Below, in pieces: positions 56,640 to 64,000 of a DNA stretch of 64,000 nucleotides (position 1 is the first letter of the stretch; each line of letters starts with the position of its first letter). The translations under genes and the position numbers were made by a program. The notes below the pieces were generated by a model. The model saw nothing but the letters and a program-made list of their open reading frames with translations, did no database searches and was not told the DNA's origin. Source of the DNA: Emydura subglobosa (taxonomy: Eukaryota > Chordata > Testudines > Chelidae); NCBI GenBank assembly GCA_007922225.1, contig ML680053.1, forward strand, positions 13,895,877-13,959,876, given 5' to 3'.

Positions 56640-57495
56640 TATGTGTGGGCAACATGGGTGACCACTCAGGGCACCACGGTCAGGGGGGCACCATGGTCAA
56701 AGTCCTCAGAAGGACCATGCCCACCTGGGAGGTGGGGGTCGGGATAAAAGAGGCTGTGGGGTGGGAGCCAAGCATTCACGTGTCCCCTCTCCACTCCCTC
56801 GGCAGTACATCACCTTCAGCACAGCTGCCGCTCCACCTGCTGCTTCTCCACCTGCTGAGTGGCCACCTGCTGCTCAGGGAACAGTACTTAAAGGGCACCA
56901 GAGAAAGTTCACCCAGGGCTCCATTTTCCCCCAGGCCAGCCCTGCCTCATTCAGTCATGCTGCAGCTGCCTATCCCTGGGAAGGGTGGTCAGATGACTCA
57001 CAGGAATGAGTATTTCACTGACCCCTCCGGAGCTGTAAGTTAGTCTATGCAGCAGAATTACTTGGCCAGGAACCCTCTTGTGGCCCCACAGCGTTACAGA
57101 CTCCCTAGGCTTCCAGCATGCCCTTGATTCTGTTCCTGCCTCAGCCTTGCCCAAGCCTCGTTCCAGCCTCCCTCAGCCCTGTCTATGCCCTACTCTGACC
57201 TTCTCCAGTCCTGTTCCTGACCCGCTCCAGCCCTGCACCCGCCTCCTGACCTTCCAGACCCTCGGACTGACTCCCACCCAGCTTTGACTTTTTGGTCTGT
57301 GTCTGACTTTGAATACAATTCTGATTTGGCTTGTTTACAGACTCAGTTCTGACCCACAACCTGTCTGCAAACCTTGGTTTCAGTGCTGCCCTTGCCTGGT
57401 GCCGACTGTACATCTGGTTTCGATCCTTGTTCCTGTTCCTGACTTCAGCTCTAACCCACAGGCCTGGCCGCCTCAAACCCAGAGCTTGACACAGA
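56640..57495 (+). mobile_element. LTR-like segment with CTGAC-rich 3' part
   Basis: Starts with a short tandem GGGCACCACGGTCAGG / GGGCACCATGGTCAAA, then a GC-rich stretch with TACTTAAAGGGCACC, and a long pyrimidine-rich run (57100-57490) ending AGAGCTTGACA. The run resembles the 26.6-kb and 63.6-kb segments. No matching target duplication found. Confidence 0.3.
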
Positions 57496-57545
57496 CCTGT
57501 AAATTATTGGCATCTAATCCATATTTAGATGCCTAGGTAAGTGGC

Positions 57546-57645
57546 CTGATTTTTCAAAAGAGCTGAGCATACAACAGTTCCTGAGTTACTTGTAGTGGAG
57601 TCAGTGAGGCATGCTGTGTTTGCTGAGAGCTTGACCTAATCTCTA
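57546..57645. repeat. Fold-back fragment, 'GGCCTGATTTTTCA' family
   Basis: GGCCTGATTTTTCAAAAGAG, GCTGAGCATACAACAG. Relative of 38308-38410. Confidence 0.4.
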
Positions 57646-57718
57646 CTGAAGTCAATCACAGATAGAGGACACAAAATCACATATTGCTCTGAAACACCTG
57701 CCAAATTATATTGGCTTA

Positions 57719-57945
57719 GGCTATGTCTACACTATGAGCAAGGGGTGTGATTCCCCTGCTGGTGCACACAAACTCACACTAGCACAATGAGCAATAGAGC
57801 AAGTATAAATAGCAGTGTAGCCACAGTAGCACAGGTGGTGGCAGCAGAGGCATGGCTGAGTCTAGTTCAGACCCACCAGTTTCAGGCAGGGTTGTACTCC
57901 GCAGGGCTCAGCCACGCCTCCATTGCCGCGACCGCTGCTACAGTT
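57719..57945 (+). mobile_element. MITE with GGCTATGTCTACAC end, 3' truncated
   Basis: TTA then GGCTATGTCTACACTATGAG. The inner GGCAGCAGAGGCATGGCTGA matches, in reverse, the element at 18239-18451. The right terminus is not found, so the 3' edge is a guess. Confidence 0.55.
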
Positions 57946-57949
57946 AATG

Positions 57950-58370
57950 GGGCATTTTGCTTCGACTTCTGTGGCAACAGGCTCAGACTGACAGATTGGC
58001 ATAACTGAGATCAAAATGTGTGACTCTAGAGGTATTTCAAACTTTTCAGAACCTGTTCTTTGCCACGTAAGCTCTGATTGGTCTTTTGTTAGATGGCCAT
58101 GTCACCTATGGAAGCATTTGGGCTCTCTTACAAAGAAAATGCTCCACAGTAGATTTTATATGCTCAAAAGTTAGTATAAAAAAGGTGTCTCCTAATGGTG
58201 CCCGGATACCTTGGTTAAAAATTGACTGAATGACTCAGAGAACTACGTAATTGACAAGGTCACTGGTTTAAGTCTGCCTGATAATATATTAAAGTTCTTA
58301 CTATGAAAGAGCATAGATGAACTCAAGAGACAGCTAGATTGTTTTCACAGAACGAAACGTTTGTCAAGCA
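57950..58370. other. No recognised gene or repeat
   Basis: About 420 bp between the MITE and the LTR. Nothing recognised. Confidence 0.35.
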
Positions 58371-58376
58371 TGGGAA

Positions 58377-59169
58377 TGATGGGGTCTACCTGGCTTTTAT
58401 GACTCTCTCCAGGAGGCCCAGCAGCCCTACCGCACCCCACTGCAGGAAGCAACAAAGTGTCAGGAAAGGAGAAGCAAAGGTGGGTCCTCCAGGCCTGTCT
58501 AGCGAGGGCTCCTGGAAGCAGTCAATCAGAGACCAGCAGGCTCAGATAAAAGGGCGTTTGCTGGTCAATTCCAGGCTGGCATTGTGGGGCAAGGAAGGAT
58601 GCGCCTCTCTGGCCAAAGGCACTCGAGGGATAACCAGAGTTTGTTTCTGGGTGAATTTGCTCAAGCTGGGTTTGCAGGGAAAGAGAAAAACATAAGAACC
58701 TGAGCCCTGAACAAAGGGTGAAGCTATAAGGGGCAAGGTAGGTAGAGGCCATGGAAGAAGCAGCGATGATCTAAAATTGAGCGGTGTGTATCTACTGTGT
58801 ATAGGGTCCTGGGGTTGGAATGCAGAGTAATGGGTGGTCCCGGGTTCCCCTACTGGCCACAATGGCATAACCCACAAGAAGGGGACAGGGCTTATTTGAG
58901 ATCCCAAACAACTGGATAAATGTAAAGGGCCAAGAGCTGGGGCCGACGATCCTAGTGAGGGCAATAGGACTGTTCATTTATTGGACTCTTTACTGCCCTA
59001 GAAATATGAAGACACATTCGGACTTTCTGACTTGGCTTGAGGGCCAAGCCACTGAAGACCTACCAATGTCAGCCAGAAGCCTGCAGGAGGCACCAGAAGT
59101 GAGAAAAGGATTTCAGTATCATATCCAGCCACTAGGAAGCACTCAAGAGATGAGTGCCCCCTTATAATA
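58377..59169 (+). mobile_element. Probable solo LTR (793 bp), GGGAA target duplication
   Basis: Starts TGATGGGGTCTACC and is flanked by GGGAA at 58372-58376 and 59170-59174. The 3' end reads CCCCCTTATAATA, so the expected CA is TA. U3 holds CAGTCAATCAGAG (CCAAT-like) and AGATAAAAGGGC (TATA-like) near 58546-58557. Downstream GGTCCCGGGTTCCCCTACTGG parallels the other two members of this LTR family. Length is close to the 781-bp copy at 31735. Frames of 118-140 codons here are not genes. Confidence 0.55.
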
Positions 59170-59174
59170 GGGAA

Positions 59175-61027
59175 GAAAAAAAGTCCCATGGGAAGGAAGA
59201 GATGTAACCCTACTTCAGGAAAATGCTATTGCATCTTTTAAAGGCAAGAATATTACCAAGGAAGGTGTACATAAAGGCTAATGAACACTGCAGTGAAGAA
59301 GGTAAACAGCAAACCAATGAAAAGAAACAAAAAGTCAAACCATAACAAAGTATCAACAATAGAAAACAAAGACTGGGTCATCAACCTGGTTGCTTTCTTT
59401 CACATCCATGCACTGTTTGGGTCCTGGAAAGCCTGAAACTGCCATCCACCTATGCAGCATGCTAGTCTATTGCATGCTAGAAGCTGTATAACACAGTGTA
59501 AAAGATAAGAAGTACATAAAAAGCAAGTACTCCTGAAATTCAAAATGCCTGTCTACGCATTTAAATGAATAACAAGGGGAAAAGGAACACAAAGAATATA
59601 AAAGGAGGAACATCCCCTGGTGTTTGACTCTTTAGGCAAGAGCATATTACAGTTCACTTAATAAAACATCTGTAGTATCAAATTAAGGTAGCAAAAGACA
59701 GTCAGCTAGTGGGAGTCTACATGCTTTTTTGCAATTACAGGAAGATTTATGTCTTTTTAGTTTCTCCAGCAGCATACCTTCCAGGTGAATCCCCAAAGAC
59801 AAAACTTTCCTCTTCAAGAGTGTCATTGTTTTGGATAGGCAAAGAATTACAATCTCTACTGCCTTTTCCCATAAAAAGGCCTCCTCCATCTTTCTTAAAG
59901 CCACTAGGTGCAGATCCCAGTAAAGTAGAATTCTTTTATCCTGTACTGCTCCCAAGATGCATGCATTGGAAGCCAAAAGGGAGTGATGATTGTGGTGCAG
60001 ATACATGTAATGCCCTTCCTTGCTCCTCTTCTTTTGGCTCTTTCCACCAAGAATGGATGCTCCATTATATGTCAAGCTCAGTTCTCACATGCCCTTGGAT
60101 TTATTCATGGCTTCCACTGAATTCACTAGAAGTCAGGTGAATGCATCTAACAGCAGAATTTTGCCCTACAATTAATCTTTTTTTCTGAAGCTTATGTTCC
60201 ATCAACTAACATAACTAACTTATGGAAAAGTCCATTTGTAGCTTTGGTGTCCTATTTATCCAGCATTCCAAGATATCCATATGTAGAAAGACCTTGGCCT
60301 TTGATATTTTTGTGCAGCATTGAAATCAGAAACTGAGTCATATTTAGAATTTCATTATTTTCCTTAGCTGAATTATTAGTTACCTGAGAGGAAGGTGTCA
60401 TAGCAGATTTTAGAACTGCACAAGGACTGTCTGGGAAGAGTGTAAGGACTGAAAAATGTCTGGCTTACCAGAACTTTTCTTGTTTCTTCCTTTGGGGAAT
60501 CTTGGCCAATTTAAAGTGCTGATAGGCTGCTAATTAAAAGAATACAGGACAAGCCTAACATGACCATGCTAGGTCAATTTGATGAAGAGTTTTGCCATTG
60601 CATTCTGAACAAGCAGTAAGTAACAGAGCAATCTAAATGGGAGGCCTGCAAAGAGGTTATTACAATAATCAGGTCCTATGGACACAAGTTGCAGGTTTGT
60701 TGTGGGCTATGTAAAGTCACAGTCAACGCAAACTGCACATTGAAGCAACACTCTTCCAAACCACTAATGCATGTAGAATGCGGACCTTAGTTAAGCAAAG
60801 TATGGATAAAAAAAATAGATGTAACAGCAAATCATGAATTATATTTATATCAGACAATTCATAACCCTTTTCCTCTCCACAAATATTTTAAGGAAGGATG
60901 GCTAACAGGAATGGTCTTGGAAACAGCCAGTTTTAAGTGAATATTAAAGATTCTTCACTGAGCATGAATGTGAATATTCACACTAGCAACAGAATCTAAG
61001 AGTTACACTTATCCAGTAACGGAACAG
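59175..61027. other. Unassigned sequence with two opposed frames
   Basis: A 143-codon plus frame (59709-60140) and a 130-codon minus frame (59683-60075) overlap almost entirely. I recognise neither. AT-rich, no repeat family named. A phrase GGCCTGCAAAGAGGTTATTAC near 60642 is reminiscent of old LINE 3' UTRs. Confidence 0.35.
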
Positions 61028-61180
61028 ACGTATGAATGGCCATACTGAATCAGACCAGTGGTCCATCTAGCTCAGTACCCTGATACCAACCGCTTCAGAG
61101 GAAGGTGCAAGAAGCCCTGCAGCAGGCAGTTATGGGATAACTTATTCTCAAGGACAGTTTCCTCTTGACTCTCACAAACC
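61028..61180 (-). mobile_element. CR1 LINE 3' UTR fragment, reverse orientation
   Basis: GAATGGCCATACTGAATCAG, ACCAGTGGTCCATCTAGCTC, CAGAGGAAGGTGCAAGAAG, CAGGCAGTTATGGGATAAC: reversed CR1 3' UTR. Confidence 0.85.
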
Positions 61181-61184
61181 AAAG

Positions 61185-61860
61185 AAGTATTAATAGAAAT
61201 TATTTAGTGATTCATTTTAACTGATTAATACATCCAAAAAATTCATAAGCTGCTTTGGACAATTCATGAACAGAAAAAGAACCTACATTCATCAAATAGA
61301 TAAGCCACTATGGATTATTCACTCAGCTCCAGCAAAATGCAGTTGCTTTAGAAGGATTCAGGTCAAGAAGCTGAACTGAACAGCCCCAGCTCCTGTGGAA
61401 AGGGGGCTGAACTCTTTAATGTTCACACATGTTCAGAGTTCACTTGTGTCCAGAGCTAAGCTAAAAGTCATAACAAAAGCTATTGATTCCTACGGGGTTA
61501 TCCAGTTTTCATGAGGATTTGTAGACCTCCCAGAAGACCTCCCAGGACCTCAGATCTCACCCAGCTTTCATTACAAACAGAAAACCAAACTGCAAAGCTC
61601 AGTCTTGAAAAATTTGGACTTAAGCAGAGGAGGAAGAAAAAGTTTTATTTCCAAGTTTGCTGATAGTTCTGGGAGCCTCAGAAATGTCCATCTTAAATTA
61701 GATGAGTCAATGGTCTGATCTCTCGGCAGTGAAGATAATGGGAGTTCAACAGGGTCATCAACAGAAGAGCATTGGACCTCAAGTTTGGCACTGTGATTTT
61801 CATAATAAAACTATGGACAGAACCTTGAAATCTGAAGTGTTTACAATAGTTCCTTTCCAT
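61185..61860. other. No recognised gene or repeat
   Basis: Nothing recognised. Confidence 0.35.
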
Positions 61861-61863
61861 TAA

Positions 61864-61982
61864 GCCCCAACTCAGCAAAGTACATAAAGATGTGCATAAT
61901 TCCAAGCACATGAAGTCAATAGCATTAGTCAGGTGCTTAAAGTTAGACAAATGCTTAAATACCTTGCTCAATCAAGACCTTC
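61864..61982. repeat. Fold-back repeat, 'AAAGCACTTAAGCATGTG' family, copy 3
   Basis: CCCCAACTCAGCAAAGTACA, CAAGCACATGAAGTCAATAG, AGGTGCTTAAAGTTAGAC, AAATGCTTAAATACCTTGC. Arms face each other. Confidence 0.5.
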
Positions 61983-62154
61983 AAAATGGACCCAAGCCAC
62001 AGGAATGCTTTGTCAGGATCTGTAAGACAAGAACCCAGGCCTGTGGAGTATGGACTAGTTGCCATTCTCACATAACTGTCGGGAACCCATGTAGCTCCTC
62101 CAACGAGCACTATCGAGACTAAGCACCACAGGAAGTATCGTCCAAAAACTGTTA

Positions 62155-63535
62155 AGCAAAGTAAGCAGTCATGGGATAAGAGGGAAGGTCCTCTCCTAGA
62201 TCAGTAACTGATTAAAAGACAGGAAACAAAGGGTAGGAATAAATGGGCAGTTTTCATAATGGAGAGAGATAAATAGCAGTGCCCCCCAGGGATCAATGCT
62301 GGGACCATACTGTTCAACATATTCATAAATAATCTAGAAAAAGGGATAAAAGGTAAAGTGGAAAGTTTTCAGATGATACAAAATTACTCAAGAGGGTTAA
62401 ATCCAAAACAGACTGCGAAGAGCTACAAAGGGACCTCACAAAACTGTGTGACTGGGCAACAAGATGGCCGATGAAATTCAGTGCTGATAAATGCAAAGTA
62501 AAGCCCATTGGAAACCTAATCCCAACTATACATAGTAAATGATGGGGTCTAAATTAGTTGTTACTACTCAAGAAAGAGATCTTGGAATCATCGTGATTAG
62601 TTCTTTGAAAACATCTGCTCAATGTTCAGCGGCAGTCAATAAAGCTAACAGAATGTTAGGAACCATTAGGAAAGGGATAGATAATAAGACAGAAAACATC
62701 ATAATGCCAGTATATAAATCCATGGTATGCCCGTAGGAGCTGGAACTACAAGGGAGGGGGGGTGCTTCTGCACCCCCTGGCTTGAAGTGGTGTCCATTAT
62801 ATACTGGGTTTACAGTTTGTTTCAATGGGTGTCAGCATCTCCACAATAAAACATTTTCCAGCACCCCTGGGTATGCCCACACCTTGATTAGTGCATGTAG
62901 TTCTAATCACTCCCATCTCATAAAAGACATATTAGCAATGGAAAAGGTACAGAGAAGAGCAACAAAAATGATCAGGAGTATAGAACAACATCCATTTGAC
63001 GAGAAAATGAAAAGGCTGGAACTGTTAGCTTTGAAAAGTGATAACTAAGGGGGGATATGATAGACGTCTATAAAATCATGGATGGTGTGGAGAAAGTGAA
63101 TAAGTGTTATTCACCCCTTCACGTAACACAAGAACCAGGGGTCACCCAATGAAATGAATAGGTAGCAGGTTTAAAACAAACAAAACGGAGTACATCTTTG
63201 CACAACACATAGTCAACGGTGGAACTCCTTGCCAGGGGATGTTGAGAAGGTCAAAACTATAACTGGGTTAAAAAAAGAATTAGATAAGTTCATGGAGGAT
63301 AGATCCATCAATGGCTGTTAGCCAGATGGTCAGGGAAGTAACCCTATGCTCTGGGTGTTCCTAAACCTCTGACTGCCAGATGCTGGGACTGGATGACGGA
63401 GGGTAGATATCTCAATAATTGCCCTGTTCTGTTCATTTCCTCTGAAGCTTCTGTCATTGGCCACTGTTGGAAGACAGTTGGATTCTGGGCTGGATGGACC
63501 ATTTCTCTGACCCTGTATCACCATTCTTATGTTCT
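62155..63535 (+). mobile_element. CR1 LINE, 1.4 kb, split by a hAT-like element
   Basis: Covers reverse transcriptase to 3' end: AGGGAAGGTCCTCTCCTAGA, the catalytic box FSDDTKL at 62366-62386, QLCDWATRWPMKFSADKCK-like codons, NKTENIIMPVYKSMVCP up to 62732, then HLD and [12 protein letters not shown], and a 3' UTR ending CCATTCTTATGTTCT. The two catalytic Asp codons are intact but frameshifts and stops abound. A hAT-like insertion at 62733-62870 breaks the codon run YKSMVCP/HLD. Confidence 0.9.
62733..62870. mobile_element. 138-bp hAT-like element inserted in CR1
   Basis: Flanked by GTATGCCC at 62725-62732 and 62871-62878 (a ninth base G also matches). The left end TAGGAGCTGGAACT and the reverse complement of the right end CAGGGGTGCTGGAAAA are related inverted repeats. 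An inner fold GGGGGGTGCTTCTGCACCCCC (62757-62777) forms a strong hairpin. 8-bp duplication and ends fit hAT. Removing it restores the CR1 reading. Confidence 0.8.
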
Positions 63536-63544
63536 GGGAATTAT

Positions 63545-63780
63545 CTCTGATCACCAGCCTCCAACTCCAGCCTGACTCTTGCCTCCTGATTCCAGCCTGG
63601 TAATTACCTCTGATCTCTGGTGTTACCTCTGAGGTCTGGTGTCCTGACCTGACTCTGAGCCTGACTCTTGCCTGCTGGCCCAGCCTCTAGCAATTACTCT
63701 GATCTCTGGTCACTATCTACTGTTTTGTGGCTGTCCTTGACTTGTTGACACCTGCCCAACTGTGACCTCTAGGCCAGAAT
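63545..63780 (+). mobile_element. CTGAC-rich LTR-like tail
   Basis: Imperfect units such as CAGCCTGACTCTTGCCT, TCTGATCTCTGGTGTTACC and GAGCCTGACTCTTGCC repeat about every 90-100 bp. Resembles the pyrimidine-rich ends of the LTR-like segments at 26.6 and 57.3 kb. No termini. Confidence 0.35.
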
Positions 63781-63784
63781 GCCT

Positions 63785-64000
63785 ATGTCCTGATTCCTTA
63801 TACAACCTACAAGATAGAGTTTTTAAGGGAAAAGTTGGCCTTGCATGATTTATAATGTTTCACATGTTTCTATTTTGATCTTTCTCTTCAATCTCTTCCT
63901 TTCTTCCTTTCCCACCCTTAAAGCAATCCAAGTGTTTATATTAATTATATTCAATGCACAATTTTTCCATGATGTTATAATCCCCCTATGCACAAGAGCT
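63785..64000. other. No recognised gene or repeat
   Basis: AT-rich end of the window. Nothing recognised. Confidence 0.4.

Noticed and set aside
59683..60140. Opposed frames of 143 and 130 codons
   Set aside because: Complete overlap on opposite strands and no recognisable motifs suggest base-composition openness.

Overview
The window reads as 64 kb of nuclear DNA from a non-avian sauropsid, most likely a turtle, with a crocodilian as the main alternative. The reasons are the many CR1 LINE copies ending in short 3' repeats of the ATTCTATG / TTCTTATG type, the tRNA-derived SINEs with clear A and B boxes, the fold-back elements built around a CATTGACTTCAATGGG core, and several LTR and hAT/Harbinger-like families of a kind known from reptile genomes. 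Base composition is AT-rich, long frames are rare, and there is no bacterial gene structure. I found no intact cellular protein gene, rRNA, functional tRNA gene or CRISPR array. Species and family names are from memory and were not searched.

Layout. 0-7 kb: CR1 3' ends, a pogo-like MITE, a 1.55-kb decayed CR1 and a GC-rich hAT element inside an LTR-like unit. 7-20 kb: two opposed copies of a CGTGGG-palindrome repeat, a short LTR (11.9 kb), SINEs, a Harbinger-like MITE inside a SINE, an AT-rich hAT-like element and many fold-backs. 20-31 kb: mostly unannotated sequence with SINEs, an LTR-like segment, a long-arm fold-back, a complete solo LTR with CAAAT target duplications and an AT-rich minisatellite. 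31-35 kb: a solo LTR with TATA and CCAAT boxes and 24 perfect CCTTG units, then a minus-strand LTR. 36-44 kb: CR1 and L2 LINE remnants, homopolymer runs and two CR1 copies nested in opposite orientations. 45-46 kb: a broken coding remnant and a small hydrophobic frame, both on the minus strand. 48-51 kb: the best preserved CR1, then an L2 fragment carrying an internal minisatellite. 51-55 kb: mostly single-copy-looking sequence. 55-64 kb: LTR-like segments, MITEs and a CR1 split by a hAT-like insertion.

Nothing here works as a pathway. The window records layered transposition into a probable gene desert or long intron. Its main value is in datable nested insertions (MITE in SINE, hAT in LTR, hAT in CR1, CR1 in CR1, minisatellite in L2), two well-bounded solo LTRs with promoter or polyadenylation signals, and one unidentified decayed coding region near 45.5 kb.
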